DNA of 64,000 nt from Polyangiaceae bacterium (lineage in GTDB: Bacteria; Myxococcota_A; Polyangia; Polyangiales; Polyangiaceae). The notes under the pieces were generated by a model, which saw only the letters and a program-made list of their open reading frames with translations, was not told the origin of the DNA and ran no database searches. A program made the translations under genes and the position numbers. The DNA is taken from NCBI GenBank assembly GCA_015075635.1, contig JABTUA010000003.1:806001-870000 (forward strand), in the 5' to 3' direction. Positions 41,274 to 50,542 of this stretch are shown here, piece by piece. Each line of letters begins with the position of its first letter. The first letter of the stretch is position 1.

Positions 41274-41582
41274 ATGTTCGACGCCATCTTCTCCAGCTTT
41301 GGCCCCCTCGGTTCGGCGCTCGCGCTGCTCGCCATCGTCGCGCCCGTGTTCGCCATTGCCGCGGTCGAGACGCTGCGCCTGGCGCGCCCCACCTGGCCCG
41401 GCTCGCTGCTGGAGCGAGCTGGGGGCCTCGGTCGGCTCCGTCCGTGGATTGCCGGCTCGAGCGAGCGAGGCGATAGTCCCAGGTCTGATGCGTGGCGCGG
41501 TCCCTCGGGTGTTTCTGTTCGCGTTCGGTCTGTCTGGGGCCGCTTGGGCGCAGGTGCCGCCGCCCAACGTCGCTCCCGGTAG
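41274..41582 (+). CDS. Small predicted membrane protein overlapping the next gene
   Basis: 102 residues from ATG at 41274, with GGAGG about five bases upstream and a good promoter before it. The first 40 residues include a hydrophobic membrane segment (A-L-A-L-L-A-I-V-A-P-V-F-A-I-A-A). The C-terminal half is Arg/Gly-rich and runs in a different frame over the first 95 bases of the next gene, so that part may be non-functional shadow. It may be a real leader or small membrane protein; evidence is the translation signals, not homology. Confidence 0.4.
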   Translation: MFDAIFSSFGPLGSALALLAIVAPVFAIAAVETLRLARPTWPGSLLERAGGLGRLRPWIAGSSERGDSPRSDAWRGPSGVSVRVRSVWGRLGAGAAAQRRSR

Positions 41583-42507
41583 CCCGCTGCCGCCAGCCGA
41601 AGCGCCGCCCGCGGAGGAGAAGAAACCCGAGGCGGATGCTGCTCCGCCCCCCGGCGCGCCCGCACCCGGCGCTCCGGCGCCCGCACCCGGCGCTCCCCCA
41701 CCCGCTGAGCCTGCGCCCGAGGCTGCGCCGCCTCCCGCTGAAGCTCCGCCGCCTGCGCCGCCTCCACCCTTGGCGCCCGCGCCGGTGATCATTCCGCCCG
41801 TGATGCCCGCGTACCCACCTGGGACGATGGACGCGGCTCCGCCGAAGAAGTCCGCACCGCCGCCGCCGGAGACGACGCTCGGCTTCGAGCTCGCCGGCGG
41901 CGTGGTCGGACGTCTGGGCGGCAGCAGCGACTTCGACCTGAACCGCGAGGAGTCCGGAGGCTTCGTGTTCGGACCCAGCGTGTGGCTCGCGCCGAGCCGG
42001 CTCTGGTCCGTGGGCCTCGGCTACGAGCGCACCGGCCTGGGAGTGGACCGCTCTGCACCGGGCGAGAACAGCGTGGACGTGAAGCGTGACCTCGACGCGC
42101 TCTGGCTCCGAGGGCGCGCCTATCCGTGGCGCACGGACTCCGTCGGGCTGTTCGTCGGGCTCGGGCTCGGGGCCTCGTGGCAGCACGTCGAGGGGACCGG
42201 CACCCGGGACAGCGGCGGGTTCGTGCGCCCGCCCGAGCCGTTCTCTTGCAGCGGCAGCGACGGGCCCGGATTCGCCCTCGGCGGCGGTCTCGGGCTCGAC
42301 GTGGAGATGTCGCCGAGCTTCGCCTTCATCACCGGCCTGAACGCCGCAGCGCACCGCCAGACCGGCGACGTCGTCGAGAGCTGCGCGCCTGGCTCGGGGT
42401 CCATCACCTCGCTCGGCGCGCAGATCGGCTTTACGTACCGACTCGACCTGGACGAGAGCGACCGCGGGCGGGCCAAGCGCGGGTCGCGGTCGCTCGCCAA
42501 GAGGTGA
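41488..42507 (+). CDS. Outer-membrane beta-barrel-like protein with Pro/Ala-rich N-terminus
   Basis: 339 residues from ATG at 41488. A signal peptide ends A-A-W-A-Q. A long Pro/Ala/Glu-rich region (about 25-115) is followed by a beta-rich domain starting T-L-G-F-E-L-A-G-G-V and containing many Gly/aromatic strands (G-L-G-Y-E-R-T-G-L-G). The end F-T-Y-R-L-D-L resembles the last strand of an outer-membrane barrel, then a basic tail. Two Cys residues in the barrel could pair. Function is unknown. It converges on guaB with one base between them. Confidence 0.65.
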   Translation: MRGAVPRVFLFAFGLSGAAWAQVPPPNVAPGSPLPPAEAPPAEEKKPEADAAPPPGAPAPGAPAPAPGAPPPAEPAPEAAPPPAEAPPPAPPPPLAPAPVIIPPVMPAYPPGTMDAAPPKKSAPPPPETTLGFELAGGVVGRLGGSSDFDLNREESGGFVFGPSVWLAPSRLWSVGLGYERTGLGVDRSAPGENSVDVKRDLDALWLRGRAYPWRTDSVGLFVGLGLGASWQHVEGTGTRDSGGFVRPPEPFSCSGSDGPGFALGGGLGLDVEMSPSFAFITGLNAAAHRQTGDVVESCAPGSGSITSLGAQIGFTYRLDLDESDRGRAKRGSRSLAKR

Positions 42508-42508
42508 G

Positions 42509-43960
42509 CTAGGCCCGGTAGTTCGGCGCTTCTTCCGTGATGATCACGTCGTGGACGTGGCTCTCCTTGAGCCCGGCGCCGGTGATGCGGATGAACTTGG
42601 CGTTCTTCCTGAGCTCGGCCACGGTACGCGAGCCGGTGTAGCCCATGCCGGAGCGCAGCCCGCCGACCAGCTGATCGATGACGGAGCGTAGCGAGCCTCG
42701 GTGCGGCACGCGGCCCTCGATGCCCTCGGGGACCAGCTTCTCGTCCGCTGTGCCGGCCTGGCCGTAGCGATCCTTGCTGCCGCGCTTCATGGCGCCGAGC
42801 GAGCCCATGCCGCGGTACACCTTGTAGCTGCGGCCTTGGTACAGGACCATCTCGCCGGGTGACTCGTCGGTGCCCGCGAACAGCGAGCCGATCATCACCG
42901 ACGAGGCACCGGCGGCGATGGCCTTGGTCACGTCGCCCGAGAACTTCACCCCACCGTCGGCGATGACGGGGACGTCGTGCCGATCGGCGACACGCACGCA
43001 GTCCGCGATGGCCGTCACCTGGGGCACGCCGATGCCGGCGATGATCCGGGTGGTGCAGATGCTACCGGGGCCGATCCCCACCTTCACCGCGTCCACGCCG
43101 GCCTCGATTAGCGCTTCCGTGGCCTCCGCCGTGGCGATGTTCCCCGCTACGAGCTGCACGTTCGGGTGTCGCTTCTTGAAGGCGCGCGCGGCGTCGATCA
43201 CGCCCTTCGTGTGCCCGTGCGCGGTGTCGACGACGACCAGATCTGCGCCCGCCTCGACCAACAGGTCGGCGCGCTCCACGGCCTCGGGTCCGGGGCCGAT
43301 GGCCGCCCCGACGCGCAGGCGCCCGCGCTCGTCCTTCACGGCGCTCGGGTTGCGCTCGGCCTGGAGCAGGTCCTTGATGGTGATGAGCCCCACCAGCTTC
43401 TTGCCCTCGACCACCAGGAGCTTCTCGATGCGGTGCTTGTGCAAGAGCTGGCGGGCAGCGTCGTTGCTCACGCCCGCCTTCACCGTGACGAGCTCGGTGG
43501 TCATCAGCGCGCTGACCGGCTGATCGAGGTTCTTCTCGAAGCGGATGTCGCGGGCGGTCAGGATGCCGACCGGCGTGTCGCCCTCCACCACCGGCACGCC
43601 GGAGATGTCGTTGTCGTGCATGACGGCCAGCGCTTCGCGCAGCGACTGAGACGGGTGCACGGTGACCGGATCGGTGATGATGCCGCTCTCGGCGCGCTTG
43701 ACTCGGTCCACCTCCGCGGCCTGGTCACGCGGCGGCAGGTTCTTGTGGATGATGCCGATGCCCCCTTCGCGCGCGATGGTCACCGCGGCGCGGGCCTCGG
43801 TCACCGAATCCATCGCCGCGCTGACCAGCGGGATGTTCAGCTCGATGCCGCGCGTCACGCGCGTCTTCACGTCCACCTGGGCCGGCAGCACGTCGCTGTA
43901 CGCCGGCACGAGCATGACGTCGTCGAACGTCAGGCACTCTCGGAGCTCACCGTCAAGCAT
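42509..43960 (-). CDS. guaB: Inosine-5'-monophosphate dehydrogenase
   Basis: 483 residues, standard length. The N-terminal barrel half starts [10 protein letters not shown]; two CBS domains (about 95-205) interrupt the barrel; the active-site Cys is in G-P-G-S-I-C-T-T-R, and the flap contains K-R-G-S-K-D-R-Y. It oxidises IMP to XMP using NAD, the committed step of GMP synthesis. guaA is not adjacent. The first codon is ATG at 43960. Confidence 0.97.
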   Translation of the reverse strand: MLDGELRECLTFDDVMLVPAYSDVLPAQVDVKTRVTRGIELNIPLVSAAMDSVTEARAAVTIAREGGIGIIHKNLPPRDQAAEVDRVKRAESGIITDPVTVHPSQSLREALAVMHDNDISGVPVVEGDTPVGILTARDIRFEKNLDQPVSALMTTELVTVKAGVSNDAARQLLHKHRIEKLLVVEGKKLVGLITIKDLLQAERNPSAVKDERGRLRVGAAIGPGPEAVERADLLVEAGADLVVVDTAHGHTKGVIDAARAFKKRHPNVQLVAGNIATAEATEALIEAGVDAVKVGIGPGSICTTRIIAGIGVPQVTAIADCVRVADRHDVPVIADGGVKFSGDVTKAIAAGASSVMIGSLFAGTDESPGEMVLYQGRSYKVYRGMGSLGAMKRGSKDRYGQAGTADEKLVPEGIEGRVPHRGSLRSVIDQLVGGLRSGMGYTGSRTVAELRKNAKFIRITGAGLKESHVHDVIITEEAPNYRA

Positions 43961-44086
43961 GCGGCAGCATACCCTCCGGGGCGGCGCCTCGGAAGGGCGG
44001 CGCCGGGCCCGGCGGGCCGGGAAGCTCAGGGTTCTTGCGCGGCCGCCTGGGCCCTGTACATTTCAGCTGCCTCCCGGGAGCCACAC

Positions 44087-45319
44087 ATGAAGCGCACCGC
44101 CTGCGTGTTGGGGATCGTCTGGTTCAGCGTGGGCTGCGGTAGCGGAGAACGCTACGACGTGCCCGAGACCCGCACCGCCGTGGGGCGCGTCATCGACGGT
44201 CAGGTCGACGAGACCGACAAGGCCGCGATCGGTCTGGCCATCAACATCTTCAACGCCTACTTCATGGGGCACTGCAGCGGCACGTTGATCGCTCCAAACC
44301 TGGTCTTGACCGCTCGACATTGCGTGGCGCTCACCTCGGGCGGCGGGCCGCAAGGCAGCGTGATCTGCGGGCAGACGAACTTCTCCAACACCGGCACCGG
44401 ATCCATCTTCCGCATCACGACCGAGACGGTGCGCCCCGAGCAGGACGGGCCGGAGTTCTACAAGGGGACTGGCACGGTCGTCGTGCCCAAGGAGTCGACC
44501 GACATCTGCGGCAACGACGTCGCGCTGATCATGCTCGAGGGTGCGGGCATCCCGGCTAGCGTCACCAAGCCCATCATTCCCCGCATCGACTCGCGCCCCG
44601 AGCCCGGCGAGAAGTACGCGGCCGTCGGCTACGGGCTCACCGATCCCAGCGACCAGAGCTCGAGCGGCACGCGCATGCGGCGCGACGGCCTCGAGGTGAA
44701 TTGCGTCGGCACCGACTGCGCGGGCTACAGCCTGGCCACCGAGTGGATCGGCGGGGAGGGCACCTGTCCCGGTGACTCCGGCGGGCCGGCGCTCGACGAC
44801 AAGGGCCGCGTGATGGGCGTGCTGTCGCGCGGGCCGCAACCCTGCGGCAACGCGACCTACGGCGACGTCAGTCAGTGGAAGGACATGATCATCGCGGCGG
44901 CCTTGGATGCCGCCGCGCAGGGGGGCTACGAGCCGCCGTTCTGGGCCACCACCGGATCGAGCTGGCCGCCTCCGGCGGAGCCGGATGGAGGCGCGGAGGT
45001 CGATGCCGGAACCAACCCTGCCGGGCAGGCGTGCAGCGCCACGGCGCCGTGCACGGGCGGTTACCTGTGTTACTCGGCCAGCGGCGGCGACAGCGGTTTG
45101 TGCGTGGCGCCCTGCGACCCCGCCGCGCCGGCCTGCGGCGCCGGGTCGAGCTGCGACGCGAACCTGAAGGCCTGCGTTCCCCAGTCGAATCCGGCGACGA
45201 ACGCCGACTCCGGGGACAGCGGCGGCTGCGCCGCGAGCGGACCCGCGAAGCCCGTGCCTTGGGTGTTCGGCGCGCTCGCCCTGGGCTGGCTCGCTGCCCG
45301 CCGCCGGCGCCGGGGCTAG
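44087..45319 (+). CDS. Trypsin-like serine protease lipoprotein with MYXO-CTERM tail
   Basis: 410 residues from ATG at 44087. Signal ends S-V-G-C-G, a lipobox. The trypsin-fold domain (about 33-270) has all catalytic residues: T-A-R-H-C (H78), N-D-V-A-L-I (D144) and G-D-S-G-G-P (S231). A Cys-rich module (C-x6-C-x5-C pattern) and spacer precede a C-terminal hydrophobic stretch and R-R-R-R, a MYXO-CTERM-type tail. It is probably a surface protease used in predation, nutrition or processing. A weak promoter candidate, TTGCGC (44035) with TACATT (44057), lies just upstream. Confidence 0.88.
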   Translation: MKRTACVLGIVWFSVGCGSGERYDVPETRTAVGRVIDGQVDETDKAAIGLAINIFNAYFMGHCSGTLIAPNLVLTARHCVALTSGGGPQGSVICGQTNFSNTGTGSIFRITTETVRPEQDGPEFYKGTGTVVVPKESTDICGNDVALIMLEGAGIPASVTKPIIPRIDSRPEPGEKYAAVGYGLTDPSDQSSSGTRMRRDGLEVNCVGTDCAGYSLATEWIGGEGTCPGDSGGPALDDKGRVMGVLSRGPQPCGNATYGDVSQWKDMIIAAALDAAAQGGYEPPFWATTGSSWPPPAEPDGGAEVDAGTNPAGQACSATAPCTGGYLCYSASGGDSGLCVAPCDPAAPACGAGSSCDANLKACVPQSNPATNADSGDSGGCAASGPAKPVPWVFGALALGWLAARRRRRG

Positions 45320-45335
45320 GCTAGACTCCTCTGCC

Positions 45336-46301
45336 TTGAGCGCTCGAGGACACGCGGACCACGACGACCATGGCCACGGTCACGGCCATGGCCACGAGCA
45401 CTGGTCCACGCCGTCGCGCGCGCTCGGCCTCGCCCTGGGTCTGACCGCCAGCTTCATGCTGGTCGAGCTCGTCGGCGGGCTGGTGAGCGGCAGCCTCGCG
45501 CTGCTCGCCGACGCCGGTCACATGCTGGCCGACGCCGGCGCGCTGGCGCTGGCCCTGGCCGCGCAGCGCTGGGCGGCGCGCCCTCGGACGGAGCGCTCCA
45601 CCTTCGGCCTGCGTCGCGCCGAGGTGCTCGCCGCGTTCGTCAACGGCATCGCGCTCGCGGTCACGGCGCTCTGGGTCGTCAAGGAGGCCGTCGAACGCTG
45701 GTTCGCCCCGTCCGAGATCCGCGCCGACGTGATGCTGGCGATCGCCGGGGCCGGCCTGGTGGTGAACCTGATCGTGGCGGGCATCCTGATGCGCGCACAG
45801 CGCGAGAGCCTCAACGTGCGGGCGGCTTTCGCGCACGTTGCCACCGACGCTCTGGGCTCGGTGGCCGCGCTGATCGCCGGCGCGGCGGTGCTCCTCTTCG
45901 GGATGAAGCGCGCGGACCCGGCGCTGTCGGTGCTGATCGCGGCGCTAGTGGCTTACAGCGGATGGCGCGTGCTACGGGAGACGACGACCATCCTGCTCGA
46001 GGCCACGCCCACGCACCTGGACGTCCCGGCGATCGAGGCAGCCATCCGAGCTTGCCCCGGGGTGGGCGAGCTCCACGACCTGCACGTCTGGCGCATCTCG
46101 GACCGCTTCGACGCGCTGACCGTGCACGTCACGCTCGAGCGTGGCTCGCATGGCGTCGAGGTGTGTCGGGCGGTGGCGGACAAGCTCCGCGCGGAGTTCG
46201 GGCTCGAGCACGTCACGATTCAGCCCGAAGCGCCGCCGCCGGAAGCGGTGGTCAGCGTGCGCGCGAGCCGCCACGGCGCGCCCATCACCAAGGGTGGCTG
46301 A
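45336..46301 (+). CDS. CDF-family divalent metal cation exporter (ZitB/CzcD-like)
   Basis: 321 residues from TTG at 45336. The His-rich N-terminus (H-D-D-H-G-H-G-H-G-H-G-H) is a metal-binding loop. Six hydrophobic segments follow, with the metal-site motifs H-M-L-A-D (preceded by D-A-G) and H-V-A-T-D (H and D in TM2 and TM5), then a C-terminal cytosolic domain (D-L-H-V-W-R-I-S). It should export Zn or similar cations in exchange for protons. There is no metalloregulator next to it. TTG is the only in-frame start before the His-rich loop. Confidence 0.9.
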   Translation: MSARGHADHDDHGHGHGHGHEHWSTPSRALGLALGLTASFMLVELVGGLVSGSLALLADAGHMLADAGALALALAAQRWAARPRTERSTFGLRRAEVLAAFVNGIALAVTALWVVKEAVERWFAPSEIRADVMLAIAGAGLVVNLIVAGILMRAQRESLNVRAAFAHVATDALGSVAALIAGAAVLLFGMKRADPALSVLIAALVAYSGWRVLRETTTILLEATPTHLDVPAIEAAIRACPGVGELHDLHVWRISDRFDALTVHVTLERGSHGVEVCRAVADKLRAEFGLEHVTIQPEAPPPEAVVSVRASRHGAPITKGG

Positions 46302-46378
46302 GCCGGCGAAGCGCTCGGGAAATTCCGGCGTTTCCCCCTCCCCACCCGGCCCCGGCCCCATGGTACCGTAGCGGTCCG

Positions 46379-46774
46379 ATGCTGAAGACGGATGAGGATC
46401 TCGAGGGGCTTCTGACCAGGCTCGAACGGCACTACGAGCGGCTCGAAAACGGGACCTTCCTGGTGGCCGTGGGCTCCAACCTGGCGCCCGTCGCGCTGCG
46501 CGTCGCGACGCCCGTGCTCGTGGCGCAAGTCGCAATCGGCGAGTCACCGAGCGGCGACCCAGCGCTGGAGGCGCAGGTGTTCCGCAAGCTCTTGCAGCTA
46601 AACGCCACCGACCTCTTGCACGCGGCCTACGCGCTGGAAGACGGGCGCATCGTGCTGATCGCGGCGCTGGAGCTCGAAAACCTCGACCACAACGAGCTCG
46701 AAGCCGTGCTCGCGGACATGGGCATGGCGCAGTCGAAACACGTCGGCATGTTGCGCGAACTGATGAAGAAGTAG
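46379..46774 (+). CDS. YbjN/T3SS-chaperone-like small protein
   Basis: 131 residues from ATG at 46379, no signal. The fold pattern (hydrophobic strand pairs, L-L-Q-L-N-A-T-D-L-L-H-A-A-Y, I-V-L-I-A-A-L-E-L-E-N) resembles YbjN and type-III-secretion chaperone-like small proteins. It sits 20 bases before pspA in the same direction, so the two are likely co-transcribed. Role is unknown; YbjN-like proteins are often stress-linked partners of other proteins. Confidence 0.6.
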   Translation: MLKTDEDLEGLLTRLERHYERLENGTFLVAVGSNLAPVALRVATPVLVAQVAIGESPSGDPALEAQVFRKLLQLNATDLLHAAYALEDGRIVLIAALELENLDHNELEAVLADMGMAQSKHVGMLRELMKK

Positions 46775-46794
46775 GCCTCGCTGGAGCAACGACC

Positions 46795-47628
46795 ATGGGA
46801 ATTTTCGCGCGCCTCGCCAGACTCATCAAATCCAATTTGAACGACCTGATCAGCCGCTCCGAGGACCCGGAGAAGATGCTGAATCAGATCGTCATCGACA
46901 TGAACGCGCAGCTGATCGAGGCCAAGAAGCAGGTCGCCGCCTCGATCGCCGACGAGAAGAAGCTGGCCAAACAAGCCGAGCAAGAAGCAGCGACGGCAGC
47001 CGAGTGGGAGCGCCGCGCGATGATGGCCGTGCGCGCTGGGGACGACAACCTGGCGAAAGAAGGGCTGGCCCGCAAGAAGGAGCACGAGCAACTCGCCGAG
47101 CAGTACAAGCTCCAGTGGCAGAAACAGAAGCAGTCCGTCGACTCGCTCAAGCTCGCGCTCAGGGCGCTGAACACCAAGATCGAGGAGGCGAAGCGCAAGA
47201 AGAACCTGCTGATCGCCAGGAAGAAGCGCGCGGAGGCCCAGAAGCAGATTCAAGAGACGATGAGCGGGCTCAAGAACGCCAGTGCCTTCGAGGCGTTCGA
47301 CCAGATGGAGCAGCGCATCAACCAGATCGAGGCCGAGGCCGAGGCGGGCGCCGAGATCGCGGAGGAGTACAGCGGCGATGTCCTGGCGACGAAGTTCGCT
47401 CAGCTGGAGCAGACCGCGGGCGCGGACTCCGACCTCGAGTCCCTCAAGCGCAAGATGGGCATCCTGCCGCCGGAGGCGCCGCCCCCGGCGCGCGAGGCCG
47501 TGCGGGTCGAGCACAAGGCCGAGGAGGAGGCCTTGCCCGAGCTCGACGCAGCGGAACAGGAGGAGCTGGCCCGCGCGCTCGCCGACCTGGAAGCGCAGGA
47601 ACAGGCGGAGCTGCGGATGAAGCGATGA
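46795..47628 (+). CDS. pspA: PspA/IM30 family membrane-stress protein
   Basis: 277 residues. It begins M-G-I-F-A-R-L-A-R-L-I-K-S-N-L-N-D-L-I, the amphipathic helix that binds membranes, followed by S-E-D-P-E-K-M-L-N-Q and almost continuous coiled coil to residue about 215, as in PspA/Vipp1/IM30. A Glu/Ala-rich tail of about 60 residues is extra. It should bind and stabilise stressed inner membrane and may form ESCRT-III-like polymers. No PspF, PspB or PspC gene is nearby; regulation must differ from E. coli. Its stop overlaps the next ATG (ATGA). Confidence 0.92.
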   Translation: MGIFARLARLIKSNLNDLISRSEDPEKMLNQIVIDMNAQLIEAKKQVAASIADEKKLAKQAEQEAATAAEWERRAMMAVRAGDDNLAKEGLARKKEHEQLAEQYKLQWQKQKQSVDSLKLALRALNTKIEEAKRKKNLLIARKKRAEAQKQIQETMSGLKNASAFEAFDQMEQRINQIEAEAEAGAEIAEEYSGDVLATKFAQLEQTAGADSDLESLKRKMGILPPEAPPPAREAVRVEHKAEEEALPELDAAEQEELARALADLEAQEQAELRMKR

Positions 47629-49547
47629 AGGCGTCGATCCTCGCGCTCGGTCTGCTCTCCGTCTTGGCTACCACAGCGCAGGCGCTGGCCGCCGGTCGGA
47701 CCCTCGAAGCCATCCCGATGGCCGGCACCAAGCTCCGTATCGACGGCGATCTGCGCGAGTGGCCCGGCAAGATGGCGGACCTCGCGCAGTCGGTTCAGGG
47801 CTCCGCCGACGCTGCTTCTGGCCACGTGGGCTACGACGACTCGAACCTGTACGTCGCGCTTCGCACCTCCGACAAGACACTGGTGCGCACCTCCGGCTAC
47901 GGCGCAGGCGAAGATCACGCGTCGCTGGTGATCGCGTTCCCGACCGGCAAGGGCGGGTACACCACGGAGGAGCTGCTGCTGTTCCACGGTGATCCGGGCA
48001 AGGTCGCCGGCTCGGTGCGCACCAAGTCCGGCGCCGTGAGCGGCGCCACGCTGGTCGAGGCGCCCAGCAAGACCGGTTTCGTCATCGAGGCGAAGATCCC
48101 TTGGAGCGCATTCTCGCGTGGGAGCACGGTGCGCGTGGGCCTGCGCGGCGCCTTGCGCTACACGGACTCGGACAGTCCGGGCTCCGTGAAGGGTGTGATC
48201 GCCACCGGCACCGGCAGCGGTGGCTCGCTGCCGCCGCTCTTGCTCGAGGGCGAGCAGGGCCTGGAGCTGAACCTGGTGCGCGGCAAGGGTCTTCCGGCCA
48301 CGCCGGCCCGACAGGCGTTCGGAGACCTGACGGGCGACAAGATGCTGGAGCGAGTCGCCGTGTACGGCGGCTTCCTGACCATCGTCGGGCCGCACTACAA
48401 GGGCGGGAACCAGTTCTACTTCGGCGAGCTCGGCGTGTCCGACGCCAGCATGGTGACGCGGCTCGAGGTGCGCGACCTCGACGGCGACAAGAAGGACGAG
48501 ATCCTGATTCAGAAGCGCATCGGCGCTTCCGACAAGTACCGCGAGGTCGTGCAGATCCTGAAGATCGGCAGCGACGACGCGCCCTGGGCGGCGTTCTCCC
48601 ACGAGATCGCCATCGTCACGGAGAAGGGGAAGATCGAGAACGAGGTCAGCCTCTCGACCAAGGGCAAGCTGCCGACCATCGAAGTCGCTCAGGGCAAGGC
48701 CGACGGCTTCGAGCCCGACACCTACGCCGAGCCGACCTCCGGTGACATGCCCGGCGCCTTGTTGCCCTGGGAGAGCGTGAAGAGCCGGACCTTCCAGTGG
48801 GACGGCAAGCAGTTCAGCAAGATCGACGAGGGCACGCAGACGCCCAAGGCTGGTGGGAAGAAGCCCGGGAAGAAGGCCGCGCCTGCCGGCCCGCCGCAGC
48901 CTCCCGCGCCGCGCCCGCCCACCGCAGACGAGATGCTCGACCGGCTGTACGCGCTGTACCGCAAGGATCGCAAGGTCGGCGCCAAGGCGCCGCGTTTCGA
49001 CTTCGTCACCGACGTGGCCGCAGGCTCGGAGACCGAGCGCGTGCTGGTGCACGACAAGGACATCGTGGTGTTCGGCAAGGGCTATCGCGGCGGCACCACG
49101 TACTCGTTCATCACGATCGGAGTGGCGGATCCCAAGGACATCCTGGACGTCACGGCGCGGGATCTGACCGGCGACGGCAAGGCGGAGATCATCGTGCGCG
49201 CGCTGCTCCACGCCAAGGCCAGCAAGGAGCTCGGTGGAGACGTCGTCGATCGCTACGCGCTGTTCGTGTACCAGCCGACCGAGAGCGGCGTGCGCCGCAT
49301 CTTCGCGGCCGAGACGGGGCGAGCGCTGAAGGAAAACCGCGTCGTCGGCTCCATCGCGTTCATCCCGGACAAGGCGGGCGTGCGCATCGAGCTGCGACCC
49401 GGGCGGGCCATCGGCTGGAGCGAGAAGACCTATCCGTTCCCGCCGGACACCACGGCCGCGGGCGGGCTCGAGCCCTTGCTCCTGCCGTGGGGCGACTCGA
49501 GCGGGCGCAAGTACAAGTTCGACGGGAACGGCTTCGCGCTGAGGTGA
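47625..49547 (+). CDS. Secreted multidomain protein coupled to pspA
   Basis: 640 residues from ATG at 47625, overlapping the pspA stop by four bases. Signal peptide ends A-Q-A-L-A-A. Residues about 30-200 resemble a carbohydrate-binding CBM9/DOMON-like sheet (L-R-I-D-G-D-L-R-E-W-P, V-G-Y-D-D-S-N-L-Y-V-A-L). Two later parts contain Asp-rich FG-GAP-like segments (D-L-D-G-D-K-K-D-E and D-L-T-G-D-G-K-A-E), separated by a Pro/Lys-rich linker. It is likely periplasmic or surface-exposed and may bind a polysaccharide or lipid. Translational coupling to pspA suggests an envelope-stress role, which is inference. Confidence 0.7.
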   Translation: MKASILALGLLSVLATTAQALAAGRTLEAIPMAGTKLRIDGDLREWPGKMADLAQSVQGSADAASGHVGYDDSNLYVALRTSDKTLVRTSGYGAGEDHASLVIAFPTGKGGYTTEELLLFHGDPGKVAGSVRTKSGAVSGATLVEAPSKTGFVIEAKIPWSAFSRGSTVRVGLRGALRYTDSDSPGSVKGVIATGTGSGGSLPPLLLEGEQGLELNLVRGKGLPATPARQAFGDLTGDKMLERVAVYGGFLTIVGPHYKGGNQFYFGELGVSDASMVTRLEVRDLDGDKKDEILIQKRIGASDKYREVVQILKIGSDDAPWAAFSHEIAIVTEKGKIENEVSLSTKGKLPTIEVAQGKADGFEPDTYAEPTSGDMPGALLPWESVKSRTFQWDGKQFSKIDEGTQTPKAGGKKPGKKAAPAGPPQPPAPRPPTADEMLDRLYALYRKDRKVGAKAPRFDFVTDVAAGSETERVLVHDKDIVVFGKGYRGGTTYSFITIGVADPKDILDVTARDLTGDGKAEIIVRALLHAKASKELGGDVVDRYALFVYQPTESGVRRIFAAETGRALKENRVVGSIAFIPDKAGVRIELRPGRAIGWSEKTYPFPPDTTAAGGLEPLLLPWGDSSGRKYKFDGNGFALR

Positions 49548-49876
49548 GCGAGCCCACACTCGGGCTTCGCCGTCTTGCCATGAGCAGATCGCGATCCGCC
49601 GCCGAGACCAAGACCCACGAGAGAACCGGCGAACGCGCTTCCCGAGAGCCACAGGGCTCATGATTGGTCACATCTCTGGCGGTGCCGCCTCGGATCGGGA
49701 GAGAACCGCCAAGACGCCAGAAAGTACGCCAAGTTCGCCAGGAAGAAACTCATTCTAGAGATTCGAAGGTTCAGAAATCTCTGACTTGGCGAACTTGGCG
49801 CCCTTGGCGTCTCGGCGGTTTTCTGAGGGTCCAGGCGCCGCGGGCGAAACACGGCGCGCCAAAGGCGAGAGCCAGG
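49548..49876. other. Intergenic region with long palindromic repeat
   Basis: 329 bases without a gene between the secreted protein and the outer-membrane gene. A weak hairpin (GAGCCC/GGGCTT) lies just after the stop at 49547. The main content is the ~125-base palindromic element described separately; no promoter is clear. Confidence 0.5.
49700..49825. repeat. Long imperfect palindromic repeat (interspersed-repeat-like)
   Basis: The left arm, about 49701-49745 (GAGAACCGCCAAGACGCC ... CGCCAAGTTCGCCAGG), is the near reverse complement of the right arm, about 49783-49825 (CTTGGCGAACTTGGCG ... CGTCTCGGCGGTTTTC). A smaller inner hairpin, AGAGATT/AATCTCT, lies at 49757-49782. The whole element could fold into one long stem. 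The AACCGCCAAGACGCCAAG motif is a type of hairpin repeat I know from many large bacterial genomes; it is sometimes mistaken for coding sequence. Confidence 0.75.
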
Positions 49877-50542
49877 TCAGAAGTCGATGAAGGCGCCGAA
49901 GGTGAGCCCGAGCTCGCGCTGTTCGAAGTCCCGCTCCTGCGTGCAAGGGCTGGGATCCGTGCTCGAGCACGGATCCCGCTCGAGCTCGGCCGTGCCGCTC
50001 ACGCTGGCCTCGAACATCCCGCCCAGCAGGAGGCCAAAGTGGTCGAGCGGCTTGAAGGCGAGGAGCACCTCGCCGCCGGGCAAGATCGCCGTGTAGCTCT
50101 GCGTGGTGCCGCCGAAATCGAGCGACGTTCGGGCGTAAGCGATGCCGCCGCGAAGCCAGATGGACGTGGAGCCGGACACCGGCAAGGCTGCGCCAACGCG
50201 GGCCCCGACCATGAGGAAAGTCCCGAAGTAGTCGTTGTCCGAGTAGCTGAGCAGGCCGCCGATGGAGATCGGCGGGGCCACGAAGTAGTGCAGGCCCAAG
50301 CGTGCGTGGCTGCCGAACGGACCCAGGAACGGCGTGAACAGGCCGAACTGCTGGTTGGTCACGGCGTCGGAGCCCTCGAACTCCAGGCGCTGGTTCGAGT
50401 AGCCCCCCAGGTGCTCGAGCGAGAGCACGAAGGAGCCCTTGCTGCCCAGGGCGTTGCCCTCTTGGGCCAGGGCGCTACCCGCCGCGACCCAAGTGGCCAC
50501 GCCGAGCAGAGTGGCCGTGCCCAAACGCGCGAGCGAGCTCAA
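49877..50542 (-). CDS. Outer-membrane beta-barrel-like protein (second of a tandem pair)
   Basis: 221 residues from TTG at 50542, overlapping the stop of the upstream gene (TTGA), so coupled to it. Signal peptide ends G-S-A-L-A-Q. The mature protein has repeated aromatic/Gly strands (F-V-L-S-L-E-H-L-G-G-Y, I-G-G-L-L-S-Y-S, F-G-L-L-L-G-G-M-F) and ends in T-F-G-A-F-I-D-F, a C-terminal Phe typical of barrel proteins sent to the BAM complex. It is similar in plan to the gene directly upstream. Function is unknown. Confidence 0.7.
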   Translation of the reverse strand: MSSLARLGTATLLGVATWVAAGSALAQEGNALGSKGSFVLSLEHLGGYSNQRLEFEGSDAVTNQQFGLFTPFLGPFGSHARLGLHYFVAPPISIGGLLSYSDNDYFGTFLMVGARVGAALPVSGSTSIWLRGGIAYARTSLDFGGTTQSYTAILPGGEVLLAFKPLDHFGLLLGGMFEASVSGTAELERDPCSSTDPSPCTQERDFEQRELGLTFGAFIDF

